Both the position numbers and the translations under genes were made by a program. A stretch of DNA of 64,000 bases, taken from contig NZ_CP083951.1 of the NCBI RefSeq assembly GCF_006440675.2, forward strand, positions 4,249,501 to 4,313,500, written 5' to 3'. This document shows positions 44,110-53,219 of the stretch, piece after piece. How positions within the stretch are numbered: position 1 is the stretch's first letter; each line of letters opens with the position of its first letter. A model generated the notes under the pieces. It saw only the letters and a program-made list of their open reading frames with translations. It searched no databases and was not told the origin of the DNA. Origin of the DNA: Mesorhizobium sp. B2-8-5. Its GTDB lineage: Bacteria; Pseudomonadota; Alphaproteobacteria; Rhizobiales; Rhizobiaceae.

Positions 44110-44126
44110 TGTTACACATGGTAACA
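44110..44126. promoter_or_regulatory. 17-bp palindrome at the promoter of the ABC exporter gene
   Basis: TGTTAC-ACATG-GTAACA (44110-44126) is a perfect inverted repeat with a 5-base spacer, 14 bases before the TTG start. Size and form fit a repressor of the TetR or LacI type. No regulator gene lies beside it. Confidence 0.55.
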
Positions 44127-44353
44127 CCAATTGATCATTTTCCATTAATTTTCTGCCGGCGAATGTGAACAGGGTTACCCGCCGTGGCCCGAAGGCAACA
44201 GAAAGGCCGTACCGGGCGGTCGCTAATCGCGCCGATTTCGTCTTTTATTCCAGCGCGTTAAAGACGATTGCGCCAGCCGGCGGCAACCTTCCCCTGGGGA
44301 AGCGGAAAACACGGGTTTGTGAATAAAAAAGAGGTATCCGCGAGCCGGGATGG

Positions 44354-44851
44354 CTACTGGGCGGTGACCGGAATGCCCGAAAATCTACCGTCAATGAGAT
44401 CTTCAGGCTTGCCCGATTCGTCTTTTCCCGACGCGCTGAAACGACCGGAAACCGTCTTTGCGGCGGGATCGTATTTGTCGACGACGATCTCGCCGCTGGC
44501 GAAGCGGACATGGCCGACCATGGCGCCGGAATCGAGAATGTTGAAGCTGGCGCTATTCGCGGACGACCCGGTCTTGAGCGGATAGGTGCCGGCAAAGTCG
44601 TTCGGATCTTTCAAAACCAGCATCGAATTGAAGGTCATGGTCGGCGAGCCCTGTTCTGTTCCCGACAGGTTCAAAACCGGCTTGCCGCCCATCTGCATCG
44701 TCTGGGCCAGGGTAAAGGACGCCGTCCAGGGTTTGCCTTCGAAGGTCGCCGACATAACGGCTTCCTCGGCCGATACGCGCTGTAACGACAATGGGAGCCC
44801 CAGGGCGAAAGGCAAAGAGAGCAGCAACCATGCGCCATGCCTGACTGCCAT
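44354..44851 (-). CDS. Secreted protein of unknown function
   Basis: A protein of 165 residues with a signal peptide ending near VSA-EE. The rest is beta-rich and lacks Cys: MSATFEGKPWTASFTL, then NDFAGTYPLKTG, then GEIVVDKYDPAAKTVSGRFSASG. The pattern of a calyx-like barrel with K-Y-D-P-x-x-x-x-V-x-G-x-F resembles DUF6252-type proteins, but this is not certain. It has a large intergenic space behind it and is probably transcribed alone. Confidence 0.72.
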   Translation of the reverse strand: MAVRHGAWLLLSLPFALGLPLSLQRVSAEEAVMSATFEGKPWTASFTLAQTMQMGGKPVLNLSGTEQGSPTMTFNSMLVLKDPNDFAGTYPLKTGSSANSASFNILDSGAMVGHVRFASGEIVVDKYDPAAKTVSGRFSASGKDESGKPEDLIDGRFSGIPVTAQ

Positions 44852-44905
44852 TTATGTCGCCCTCAAATCAGCCAAACCCCCTCTCAATCCTAGCCCAGCG
44901 CCGTG

Positions 44906-45279
44906 TCCGAGGCGATTCACCAGATCGTGTTCGGCCAGGACGGGCATGATTTGACAACACCGCCGTGCGGCAACATCGGTTGCATTTATACGCCGAAGGG
45001 CGGCACCAGCACCTGCCAGCCGTAGGATGGCGGCCGGAGCTTTCCTGCTTACGCGTCGAGCCCAGCTACGTCACCGTAATCCTGGGGCCGAAAGGGCCGG
45101 CGACACTGATCAAGAATCCCGGCGAGCAGGGCTGTTGCAGCGACGTGACCAAGCTTGGCTACGGCAACAGCTGGAGCAGGGGGCCGTTTTCCTACCAGTC
45201 GTCGACGAAGGGCTTAAGCTGCACGGGCAGCAATGGCCATGGCTTCTTCCTGAGCAAGGCCAAAGCGACCGCGAAGTAG
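44906..45279 (+). pseudogene. Frameshifted remnant of a small Cys-rich protein
   Basis: Two frames give one plausible protein. The first reads SEAIHQIVFGQDGHDL, then PPCGNIGCIYTPKGGTSTCQP and stops at 45023. The next frame continues ELSCLRVEPSYVTVILGPKG and ends GHGFFLSKAKATAK at 45279. Even Cys spacing across the break suggests a single-base deletion near 45020. No good start codon or ribosome-binding site remains at the 5' end. The original function is not recognised. Confidence 0.5.
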
Positions 45280-45362
45280 GAGCACGATTCCAGGAAAAGC
45301 GCGCGGCGTCAGGTAGGGCGGCCTCGCCGCAGGCTTCCGCCCCGATTGCGCGGAAGGAGCAT

Positions 45363-46043
45363 TCAGTTCGCGGTTTCGAGCTCGCCGCGCGCCTTGGCCT
45401 GGGCCACCTGGCGGATCGCGTCGGCAAGCGTGTCGGCATCCTGCGCGCCCATCACCGCATATTTGCCTTCGAGCAGGAAGCAGGGCACGCCGGTGATGCC
45501 CATGCGCGAAGCTGTGGCGATCTCGTTGCGGACGGCCTCGACGTCGGCGTCGGTCGGCAGCAGCGTTTCGACCACCGAGGCATCCATGCCGGCCTCGCCG
45601 GCAGCCTTTACCAGCACCGCGTGGTCGCCGATGTTCACGCCTTCCTCGAAATTCAGCTGGAAGAGGCGGCGCACCAGCCGGTTCTGCACATCTTCACCCG
45701 CGGCGCCCGCCCAGCGGATGACGCGATGGGCGTCGAGCGTATTGGCCGCGATCTTGATGGCGCCAAATGCAAAATGGATGCCCTCGGCCTCGCCGAGCGG
45801 CTCGATGCGCGCATGGATCTGTTGGATGCGTTCCTCGCTGCCGAACTTGCCGAGCATGTATTGACGGCGATCCATGCCCGCCGGCGGGATGGTCGGATCG
45901 AGCTGGAACGGCCGCCAGCTGACATGCACGTCGACATCGCTTGCAGCAGCAATGGCCTTGTCCAGCCGCTTTTGGCCGATGAAGCACCAGGGGCAGACAA
46001 CATCGGACACGACATCGACGGTGATGGAGTTCTCGGCGCTCAT
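45363..46043 (-). CDS. DsbA-family (FrnE-like) thiol oxidoreductase
   Basis: A cytosolic protein of 226 residues. The thioredoxin fold begins ITVDVVSDVVCPWCFIGQKRLDKAI, with the CPWC active site typical of FrnE and 2-hydroxychromene-2-carboxylate isomerase-like proteins. A large helical insert follows, and the cis-Pro loop is MGITGVPCFLLEGKY. No signal peptide is present, unlike periplasmic DsbA. The ATG at 46043 lies two residues before the domain; the longer frame upstream is antisense to other sequence and unlikely. Confidence 0.9.
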   Translation of the reverse strand: MSAENSITVDVVSDVVCPWCFIGQKRLDKAIAAASDVDVHVSWRPFQLDPTIPPAGMDRRQYMLGKFGSEERIQQIHARIEPLGEAEGIHFAFGAIKIAANTLDAHRVIRWAGAAGEDVQNRLVRRLFQLNFEEGVNIGDHAVLVKAAGEAGMDASVVETLLPTDADVEAVRNEIATASRMGITGVPCFLLEGKYAVMGAQDADTLADAIRQVAQAKARGELETAN

Positions 46044-46084
46044 GCTCGTTTCCTTTTTGGTCCCGATTATGGCTGGACTTTGCC

Positions 46085-47905
46085 TCAGTTGGGCTTTCGC
46101 CACCAGGTCGGCAGCTGATAGCCGAATATGGGGGTCTTTTGCGGATGTTCCAGATAACTCCAGTAAGCGAGCCATTGCTGCGTGTTGTATTGCATCGGCA
46201 CCAGGTAGTTGCCCGAGATCAGCAGCCGGTCGAGCACGCGCACCGCCGCGACATAGTCTTCCTTGGTGCGGCCGTTCAGCATGGCGTCGATCGCGGCGTC
46301 GATCGCCGGATCGGCGACGCCGGCGAGATTGAACGATCCTTCTGTCTTCGCGGCGATCGATCCCCAACGGCCGAGCTGCTCGCTGCCGGGCGACAGCGAA
46401 TTGCTGAAGCCGCTCGTCCCGATCAGAACCTCGAAGTCGAAACGCTGCTTGCGCGACTGGATCTGGTCGCCGTCGAGGGTGCGGATGCCGACGTCGATAC
46501 CGATCTTCTCCAGCGTGCGCTGGTAGACGGCCGCCAGCCGCTCTTCGTCCTGCGATGAGGTCAGGACCTCGAAGCCGAACGGGTTTCCTTGCGCGTCGAG
46601 CATCTTGCCGTCCTGCACGTGGAAGCCGGCGCTCTTCAACAATTCGAAGGCCGCTTTGAGCACCTTGCGATCCTGGCCCGAACCATCCGTCACTGGCGGG
46701 CGCCAGGTGCCGTCCATCACATCTGGCGGCACGCGGCCGGGGTAGGGGGCAAGCAGCGCCTTTTCGCGATCGTCAGCCGGATGGCCGAGCGCGGACAATT
46801 CTGAATTCTGCCAGTAGCTCATGGTGCGGTTGAACTTGCCGCCGAACAGGTTCTTGTTCGTCCATTCGAAGTCGTAGAGCATGCCGAGCGCGCGGCGGAC
46901 AACGGGATTCTCGAACTTCGGTAGCCGGGTGTTGAACAGGAAGCCGGTCACCACCGGGGGAATGCCGGTATTGAAATATTCTTCCTTGACATCGCCCTTT
47001 CGGAAGGCCGGAAAGTCGATGTCGCGCTCACGCTTGACCGGATCGGTCTCGTCATCGAGGGCGCAGATGCCTTTCTTGAACGCTTCCGTCTTGGCGTTGG
47101 CGTTGAGAAAATACTCGATGGTGATCCGGTCGAAATTGTCGAAGCCGCGTTTCGACGGAATGTCCTTGCCCCAATAGTCCGGGTTGCGCTTGAAGACGAT
47201 GCGCTGTCCCGGCAGCACCTTATCGACGGTGTAGGGCCCGCTGCCGATCAATGGCTTCAGCGTGGTTCTGTCGAACGTGTCCTTGTGGAAGGCGTGCTTA
47301 GGGACGATCGGTGTCAGCGCGACGATCATCGGGAATTCGCGGTTGGCCTTGTCGTTGAAGGTGAATTTCACGCTGTGGTCGCCGGTCTTTTCCAGCTTGG
47401 CGATCATGCTCATGCGGTCGCTGTAGGGCGGGCGGCCCTTGTCGGTGAAGACGTCATAGGTGAACAGCACGTCCTCCGGAGTCACCGGCTGTCCGTCCGA
47501 CCATTTTGCGTTGGGGTTGAGATGGAACTCGATGCTCTTGCGCTCCGGATCCATGTCGGCGCTGTCGGCAAGCAGTCCGTAAAGACTGAAGGGCTCGTCA
47601 TAGTTGCGCTGCATCAGCGGCTCGAAGACGAGATTGCCGTAAACGGTATCGATCATGCCGCGCGCCGTCGTGCGCAGGCTTTTCAGGATGAAGGGGTTGA
47701 GGTTGTCGAAGGAGCCGACGACGCAATAGGTGACGCTTCCGCCTTTCGGCGCGTTCGGATTGACATAGTCGAAATGCTGGTAGTCGGGCGGCAGCGCCGG
47801 CTCGCCTTGCATGGCAATGCCGTGCTTCGGCTCCGACTGTGCCGGAAGGAGCGAAAGAGCCAGAAACGAGGTCGCGGCGATCAGCCGAACGAGAACGCGG
47901 TCCAT
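46085..47905 (-). CDS. Peptide ABC transporter substrate-binding protein (YejA-like)
   Basis: A protein of 606 residues with a signal peptide (cleavage near PAQS-EP). The family 5 solute-binding protein signature covers HFDYVNPNAPKGGSVTY and SIEFHLNPNAKWSDGQPVTPEDV. YejA binds oligopeptides, including microcin-like and nodule peptides in rhizobia, and normally works with YejBEF. No permease or ATPase gene is next to it here. The longer open frame upstream (to 48112) lacks a ribosome-binding site and a signal peptide. Confidence 0.88.
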   Translation of the reverse strand: MDRVLVRLIAATSFLALSLLPAQSEPKHGIAMQGEPALPPDYQHFDYVNPNAPKGGSVTYCVVGSFDNLNPFILKSLRTTARGMIDTVYGNLVFEPLMQRNYDEPFSLYGLLADSADMDPERKSIEFHLNPNAKWSDGQPVTPEDVLFTYDVFTDKGRPPYSDRMSMIAKLEKTGDHSVKFTFNDKANREFPMIVALTPIVPKHAFHKDTFDRTTLKPLIGSGPYTVDKVLPGQRIVFKRNPDYWGKDIPSKRGFDNFDRITIEYFLNANAKTEAFKKGICALDDETDPVKRERDIDFPAFRKGDVKEEYFNTGIPPVVTGFLFNTRLPKFENPVVRRALGMLYDFEWTNKNLFGGKFNRTMSYWQNSELSALGHPADDREKALLAPYPGRVPPDVMDGTWRPPVTDGSGQDRKVLKAAFELLKSAGFHVQDGKMLDAQGNPFGFEVLTSSQDEERLAAVYQRTLEKIGIDVGIRTLDGDQIQSRKQRFDFEVLIGTSGFSNSLSPGSEQLGRWGSIAAKTEGSFNLAGVADPAIDAAIDAMLNGRTKEDYVAAVRVLDRLLISGNYLVPMQYNTQQWLAYWSYLEHPQKTPIFGYQLPTWWRKPN

Positions 47906-47964
47906 GACCGTCTCCTTGCCGGGCGGCTTTGTGATTCGCCATGCACCGTAGAGCATTTCGCCAC

Positions 47965-47996
47965 CCGATTGAATCGGTGCCCGATTGGGAATCGGG
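47965..47996. promoter_or_regulatory. Two adjacent palindromes in the divergent yejA-like / ialB-like promoter region
   Basis: CCGATT-G-AATCGG (47965-47977) and CCCGATT-GGG-AATCGGG (47980-47996) share the same half-site. They lie 60 bases upstream of the binding-protein start, within a 295-base gap (47906-48200) that holds no gene. They could be paired binding sites or a stem in the leader. Confidence 0.45.
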
Positions 47997-48200
47997 TTCG
48001 GCGGCTCGAGCGCCGATCGACGCTCGCCTCCGGAAGAGGAAACCGCGAAGAAATCGCGGAAACCGAGCTGGATTCGACGCCGCCGGCAGTGTAACACGCG
48101 CTCCGAAGTCATCCTGTTGCCTCATTTGGGCAACAGGTAGCTGGACCACACGGCACCAAGAAGCCGGTCCCCGGGATCATTTGAGAGGAAAGTGCACCAT

Positions 48201-48821
48201 ATGACGATCAACGCGTACCGCCTTTCGGTGCTGGCCGCAGGCGTGGTCGGCGTTCTGGGCGCCGGGCTTTTCACCGCCTCGGCTCAACAACAGCCGCAAA
48301 TCCCGCAGGGCTGGTTCAAGGCCTGCACCAAGCAGGAAGACGTCGACATCTGCAATGTGCAGAACATCGTCACCGCCGGCAACGGCCAGCTCGTCACCGG
48401 CGTCAGCCTGATCGAGCTCAAGGGCAAGGTGAACCGCAAGGTCTTCCAGGTCACGGTCCCGACCGGCCGCCTTGTGCCTCCGGGCATTGCGCTACAGATC
48501 GATGCCGGCAAGGCGCAGAAGCTCGACTATGTGATCTGCTTCCCGGATCGCTGCGTCGCGGAAGTGCCGCTGAGCGACCAGCTCGTCGCTTCCTTCAAGA
48601 AGGGGCAGGGGATCACGCTCACGTCGATCAACTTCCAGAACCAGCCGAACCCGATCAAGATCGCGCTCACCGGCTTCAGCGGCGCCTATGACGGCCCGCC
48701 GCTGCAGCAGTCGGACATCGAGGACCGGCAGAAGAAGCTGCAGGACTTCGTCGCCAAGAACAATCAGGACTTCGCCAAGAAGCTCAAGGACGAGCAGGAC
48801 AAGGCCAAGACCGCGAACTGA
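48201..48821 (+). CDS. Invasion-associated locus B (IalB) family protein
   Basis: A protein of 206 residues with a signal peptide (about 29 residues, ending TASA-QQ). The IalB core is WFKACTKQEDVDICNVQNIV, then FQVTVPTGRLVPPGIALQIDAGK, then YVICFPDRCVAEVPL; two disulfides are likely. The C-terminal 40 residues are charged and helical (a Lys/Asp/Gln-rich tail ending KLKDEQDKAKTAN). Found in Bartonella and widely in rhizobia as a periplasmic or outer-membrane-associated protein; its mechanism is unknown. The ATG at 48201 gives the best signal peptide. Confidence 0.9.
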   Translation: MTINAYRLSVLAAGVVGVLGAGLFTASAQQQPQIPQGWFKACTKQEDVDICNVQNIVTAGNGQLVTGVSLIELKGKVNRKVFQVTVPTGRLVPPGIALQIDAGKAQKLDYVICFPDRCVAEVPLSDQLVASFKKGQGITLTSINFQNQPNPIKIALTGFSGAYDGPPLQQSDIEDRQKKLQDFVAKNNQDFAKKLKDEQDKAKTAN

Positions 48822-48847
48822 TCGCGGAAGCGTGTTTCTCGGAAAAC

Positions 48848-48878
48848 AAAAAAGCGGGGCAAATGCCCCGCTTTTTTT
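48848..48878. terminator. Bidirectional terminator between ialB-like gene and hspQ
   Basis: GCGGGGC (48854-48860) pairs with GCCCCGC (48865-48871) over AAAT, with an A-run before and a T-run after. It serves both convergent genes. Confidence 0.92.
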
Positions 48879-48913
48879 GTTGTCGCCGCGCGGCACGCGT
48901 TGAGCAACATTCG

Positions 48914-49237
48914 TCAGTGCCTCGACTGGCGCTTTGGCTCGTAGCGGCCGTCCGGCAGCTTGTCGAACATCTCGCCGATCTGCGGATGCCGCACCGGCTC
49001 GCCCGACCGGTCCTCGAGCAGGTTCTGCTCGGACACATAGGCGATGTATTCGGTCTCCGAATTTTCCGCCAGAAGATGGTAGAAAGGCTGGTCCTTGCGC
49101 GGACGCGCGTCGGCGGGAATGGCCTCGTACCATTCCTCGGTATTGGCGAATTCGGGATCGACGTCGAAGATCACGCCGCGGAACGGAAACAGCCTATGGC
49201 GAACCACTTGTCCGATCGAGAATTTGGCCGTTTTCAT
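48914..49237 (-). CDS. hspQ: Heat shock protein HspQ
   Basis: A protein of 107 residues. The signature starts AKFSIGQVVRHRLFPFRGVIFDVDPEF and includes EEWYEAIP and QPFYHLLAENSETEYIAYVSEQNL. HspQ binds hemimethylated DNA in one description and is a specificity factor for Lon in enterobacteria. The alphaproteobacterial role is less studied. The ATG at 49237 is preferred to the GTG at 49249. Confidence 0.94.
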   Translation of the reverse strand: MKTAKFSIGQVVRHRLFPFRGVIFDVDPEFANTEEWYEAIPADARPRKDQPFYHLLAENSETEYIAYVSEQNLLEDRSGEPVRHPQIGEMFDKLPDGRYEPKRQSRH

Positions 49238-49450
49238 CACGTTCACCACTTAGGTTCCGAGGCGCCTGTCGTGGCTGCGCGCAAGGCGCCTAAGACCTTG
49301 AATTTACACGTCACCCGGCCAAAAATCGACCCCGACTTTCGGCTTGGTGCCTATTTGGCGCAGACGCTGCGGCAATTCAATAACCGAACTCCTTGACCTT
49401 AGCCGAAGCAACGGGTTAGCCCGCACGGGAGTTTTCCCGCCCGAGCGAAA

Positions 49451-50413
49451 ATGTCTGACATCATCGGTCTCGTTCTTCCATTCTTCGGCATGATCTTTGT
49501 CGGTTTCCTGGTGGCGCGCATCACCAGGCAGCCGCTGGAGGCGCTCGGCTGGATGAACATTTTCATCGTCTATGTCGCGCTGCCGGCTTTGTTCTTCCAG
49601 TTGCTCGCCAAGACGCCGTTCGAGCAGTTGACGGAGTGGAGCTTCATCCTCGGCTCGCTGGTCGCCACCTACGCGATCTTCACGCTGATGTTCGCCTGGT
49701 CGGTCTTCGTTTCCCGTGGCGGGATCGCGCCGGCGACGATCACCGCCCTTGCAGCCGCTTACGGCAATATCGGCTATATGGGACCGGGCCTTGCTTTGCT
49801 CGCATTCGGCGAGCAGGCGGCGGTGCCGGTGGCGCTGATCTTCTGCTTCGAGAACATCGTGCATTTCACCGTCGCGCCGATGATGATGGCGTTGTCGGGC
49901 AAGGAGAAAGCGCCGCCGCTGCAACTGGCGTTCGGCGTCGTGAAGAAGATCGCGCTGCATCCCTTCATCATCGCGACGGCCCTTGGCGTCGCCGCCGCCT
50001 ATGTGGAATTCCGGCCGCCGCTGCCTGTCGATCGCTTCCTCGACTATCTTGCCCGCGCGGCCGCGCCTTGCGCCTTGTTTGCGATGGGGGTGACGCTGGC
50101 GCTCAGGCCGCTCAACCGCGTGCCGCACGAGCTTGCATTGATCGCCAGGCTGAAGCTGGTCGTCCACCCGCTGCTTTGCTATGTCGTGCTGAGCTGGATC
50201 GGCAATTTCTCGCCGAGCTGGGTCTTTTCCGCCATGCTGCTGGCGGCGCTGCCGACGGCGACCAACGTCTTCGTGATCGCGCAGCAATACGACGTGTGGG
50301 TGCAGCGGGCTTCGGCCAGCGTGCTGATCACGACATGCCTATCGGTGGTGACGGTGACCGCGCTGCTCTACGCGATCCGGCACGGAATCCTACCGGCCGA
50401 CCTCTTTCCTTAA
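49451..50413 (+). CDS. AEC-family transporter (auxin-efflux-carrier fold)
   Basis: A protein of 320 residues with ten membrane helices, in the order of the AEC fold. Typical motifs are NIFIVYVALPALFFQLLAKTPFE (partly quoted), LAAAYGNIGYMGPGLAL with the conserved N-x-G/Y-M-G, and LLAALPTATNVFVIAQQYD near the end. Bacterial members carry malate, malonate or other small acids; the substrate is unknown. It overlaps the 3' end of the convergent hydroxylase gene by 24 bases. Confidence 0.9.
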   Translation: MSDIIGLVLPFFGMIFVGFLVARITRQPLEALGWMNIFIVYVALPALFFQLLAKTPFEQLTEWSFILGSLVATYAIFTLMFAWSVFVSRGGIAPATITALAAAYGNIGYMGPGLALLAFGEQAAVPVALIFCFENIVHFTVAPMMMALSGKEKAPPLQLAFGVVKKIALHPFIIATALGVAAAYVEFRPPLPVDRFLDYLARAAAPCALFAMGVTLALRPLNRVPHELALIARLKLVVHPLLCYVVLSWIGNFSPSWVFSAMLLAALPTATNVFVIAQQYDVWVQRASASVLITTCLSVVTVTALLYAIRHGILPADLFP

Positions 50414-51601
50414 GCCGCCCGCAATCGCGCGAAAACCGCTGCCGGGTCGCAGTCCCTCGCGCATGAAGAAGGCGCGCAGGGGGGCGAAGCCGCCCAGCGC
50501 GTTGAGGCCGGCGCTGCGCGCCAGCTGCGCCGGCAGCATGTCGGACAAGAGCGACATGTTGAGCAGGTTCACCGCGCCGCTGCGCGCCCATATGTCGGGC
50601 CGGCGCCTCGTGTCATAGGAGGCTAGGCTTCGGCGTGATCCGGGATCGCTGCTGTTTTCACTCGCGATTCCAACCAGATCGTCGATATCCCTGATGCCGA
50701 GGTTGAGGCCTTGGGCGCCGATCGGTGGAAACACATGCGCTGCCTCGCCGACCAGCGCCACGCGGTTTTGCGCGAAGCGACCGGACGAGGCCGCCGACAA
50801 AGGATAGACTTGGCGGCCCGGCTCGACCGAGACCCGGCCAAGCATCGATTGCATCTGTTCCTCGACACGCCCCGACAAGGTTGTATCGTCGAGCGCGGCA
50901 AGCTCCTGCGCCATCTCCGGCTTCACCACCCAAACAAGGCTCGAGCGCCTGCCGGGCAGCGGGACCTGCGTGAACGGCCCTGTTTCGGTGTGGAACTCGG
51001 TCGAAACGAAGCCGTGCTCGCTGCGGTGGCTGAAATTGAGCACGAGCGCCGATTGCGGATAGGGCCGCGCAGAAGCGCGAATGCCGGCGGCTTCCCGCGC
51101 CGGGGACAGGCGGCCGTCGGCGGCGACCGCCAGGGACGCGGAGATTTCGCTGCCGTCGGCCAGCCGGGCGCGGGCCTGATCGGCGTCCAGGCGCCATGAC
51201 TCGACAATGGATTTCAGCCATTCGACGCCGCGATGGGCTGAAACGGCTTTGGCGAGGATGGGGATCAGAACCTTGTTCGGCAAATTGAGTCCGAACTGTT
51301 CCTCGCCGATCTCGCTGGCGCGAAAGGTCACGGTCGGGCTTCGGATCAACCGGCGGGTTGCGTCGACGATGCGCATCACCTTGAGCGGCGCGGCCTGCGG
51401 CTTCAGTTCGGCAAGGATGCCCAGCCGGTCGAGAACCTTCAGCGCTGGATTCATCAGGGCGGTGGTGCGGCCGTCGGTGGTGTTGGCCTCGGGGCCGACC
51501 AGCGTCAGGTCAAAACCGGCCTCGGCAAAGCCGAGCGCCGCGATCAAGCCGGCCGGACCGCTGCCGGCAACCAGGATGCGGGCTTTGTCGTTGTGCTCCA
51601 C
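50390..51601 (-). CDS. UbiH/UbiF-family FAD-dependent hydroxylase
   Basis: A protein of 403 residues. The dinucleotide motif is ILVAGSGPAGLIAALGFAEAG, the DG motif is LAVAADGRLSPAREAAG, and the second FAD motif is NRVALVGEAAHVFPPIGAQGLNLGIRD. These enzymes hydroxylate the ubiquinone ring at one of positions C1, C5 or C6; in Alphaproteobacteria a single enzyme may act at more than one. Start codon uncertain: GTG at 51601 or TTG at 51616. It is divergent from the DUF2182 gene. Confidence 0.92.
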   Translation of the reverse strand: MEHNDKARILVAGSGPAGLIAALGFAEAGFDLTLVGPEANTTDGRTTALMNPALKVLDRLGILAELKPQAAPLKVMRIVDATRRLIRSPTVTFRASEIGEEQFGLNLPNKVLIPILAKAVSAHRGVEWLKSIVESWRLDADQARARLADGSEISASLAVAADGRLSPAREAAGIRASARPYPQSALVLNFSHRSEHGFVSTEFHTETGPFTQVPLPGRRSSLVWVVKPEMAQELAALDDTTLSGRVEEQMQSMLGRVSVEPGRQVYPLSAASSGRFAQNRVALVGEAAHVFPPIGAQGLNLGIRDIDDLVGIASENSSDPGSRRSLASYDTRRRPDIWARSGAVNLLNMSLLSDMLPAQLARSAGLNALGGFAPLRAFFMREGLRPGSGFRAIAGGLRKEVGR

Positions 51602-51702
51602 GCCAGGCTTCCACAATGCGAGGCGACCCGTCGGGCCTTTATGCGGATATAGGGCAGATCAGCCGGCTTGATCAACGCGGCGATTCAGCCCATTCGATTG
51701 TC

Positions 51703-52593
51703 ATGAGTGGTGAGCAGCACGATTTCAGCCATCTCGACCGGGCGGGCCGCGCGACGGCGGGCGTGGCGCGCAGCCCGCGCCGCGCTGTCATGCTGACGAT
51801 CGGTATGGGCGTCGCTCTTGCCTGGCTCCTGCTCGGCGCGATGGCGATACGCGGCGCTGAAAGCAGCCCGGCCGGCGTCCCCGGCGACATGCTGCTGAAA
51901 AATCTGCCGGGCCTACCGTTGCCGGATTTTCTCGACCGGTTCTTCGCTCTTTGCCTTGCGCCGGCGCCGCTTGCCGGCCTAGCCGGCCTGCAAGCGGCGG
52001 CGCTTGTGCTGATGTGGTTCCTGATGGCCGTGGCGACGATGCTGCCTTCGGCGGCGCCGCTGATCCGCACCTATTGCGAAATCGCCGATACTGCGAAGAT
52101 CAAGGGAGAGCCGGTCGTTCATCCGCTGGTGCTTGTCGCCGGATACCTCGCCACATGGCTCGGCGCATCCGTGGGTTTCAGCGTGCTGACGCTCGCGGTG
52201 TACGCCTTTGCCGGTTCCGGCCGGATGCTCGACCCCGCCGTCGGGCTTGCCGGCGCTATCGCGCTGCTTGTCGCCGGCCTCTATCAATTCAGCGGCCTGA
52301 AACAGGCATGCCTGGAAAAGTGCCGCAATCCGTTCTCGATCCTGTTCGCCAGGTGGAGCGCGAAACCAGGCCGCATCTTCCGGCTCGGCTTGGAACAGGG
52401 CGTCTGGTGCCTCGGTTGCTGCTGGGCGCTGATGCTGGTGATGTTTGCCGTCGGGGCGATGAACGTCTTCTGGATGGCGCTGATCGGCCTGTTCACGCTG
52501 ATCGAAAAACAGACCGCAGGCAGGGTGGCCAGCCGTGTTGCCGGTGCGATACTGCTTGTGTGGGCGGCTGCCCTGCTATTAGTTTCGGCGTGA
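51703..52593 (+). CDS. DUF2182 integral membrane protein
   Basis: A protein of 296 residues with about seven membrane helices. The DUF2182 signature is FSGLKQACLEKCRNPFSIL, then GLEQGVWCLGCCWALMLVMFAVGAMN, with four conserved Cys that look like metal ligands. The function is unknown; a membrane metal-binding role has been suggested. It lies 11 bases ahead of the DUF1326 gene, a common pair in proteobacteria. The ATG at 51703 is preferred over one at 51616 that overlaps the hydroxylase promoter. Confidence 0.9.
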   Translation: MSGEQHDFSHLDRAGRATAGVARSPRRAVMLTIGMGVALAWLLLGAMAIRGAESSPAGVPGDMLLKNLPGLPLPDFLDRFFALCLAPAPLAGLAGLQAAALVLMWFLMAVATMLPSAAPLIRTYCEIADTAKIKGEPVVHPLVLVAGYLATWLGASVGFSVLTLAVYAFAGSGRMLDPAVGLAGAIALLVAGLYQFSGLKQACLEKCRNPFSILFARWSAKPGRIFRLGLEQGVWCLGCCWALMLVMFAVGAMNVFWMALIGLFTLIEKQTAGRVASRVAGAILLVWAAALLLVSA

Positions 52594-52604
52594 GGGAGAA
52601 TTCG

Positions 52605-53219
52605 ATGACCGACAAAAGCTGGGCAATGAAAGGGGAGCTGGTACTCTCCTGCAATTGCACGGTTTTCTGTCCCTGCGTGCTGTCGCTTGGCAGCCATCCG
52701 CCAACCGAGGGCTATTGCCAGACATGGGCAGGCTTCCGCATCGATGCGGGCCATTTTGGCGAGGTCGACTTGTCGGGCCTCAATCTCGGCCTGATCATGG
52801 AAATTCCCGGCTATATGAGCCGCGGCAACTGGACGGCCGGCCTGTTCATCGACAAGCGCGCGTCGATCTATGCGGCGAAGGCGCTAACCAAGATTTTCAC
52901 CGGCAAGGCCGGCGGCACCACCTCGCTGTTGTCGATCCTCGTCGGGAAATTCCTCGGCGTCGAGCAGGTGCCGATCACCTACGAGACGCACGACAAGACG
53001 CGCGTCTTCCAGATTCCCAAGGTTATTGACGGCGCAGTGACGCCCATTCCTGGCAAGGACCGTGAGAAAGATACGGTGATCGCCAATTCGGAATATTGGA
53101 TCGCGCCGGAAATCATCGTGGCGAAGTCCGACAAGAGCAAGATGCGCGCCTTCGGCCGCAACTGGAATTTCGCCGGCCGCTCGGCCGAAATCTGCAAGCT
53201 GGACTGGCGGGGACCGTGA
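52605..53219 (+). CDS. DUF1326 domain protein
   Basis: A cytosolic protein of 204 residues. The motif at the N-terminus is LSCNCTVFCPCVLSLGSHPPTEGYCQ, seen as SCNCTVFCPCVLS; this Cys-x-Cys-x3-Cys-x-Cys cluster is conserved and a probable metal site. Middle region: GLIMEIPGYMSRGNW. It overlaps the pcs start (GTGA), so DUF2182, DUF1326 and pcs form a tight operon. The role is unknown; a metal-handling partnership with DUF2182 is the simplest guess. Confidence 0.9.
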   Translation: MTDKSWAMKGELVLSCNCTVFCPCVLSLGSHPPTEGYCQTWAGFRIDAGHFGEVDLSGLNLGLIMEIPGYMSRGNWTAGLFIDKRASIYAAKALTKIFTGKAGGTTSLLSILVGKFLGVEQVPITYETHDKTRVFQIPKVIDGAVTPIPGKDREKDTVIANSEYWIAPEIIVAKSDKSKMRAFGRNWNFAGRSAEICKLDWRGP

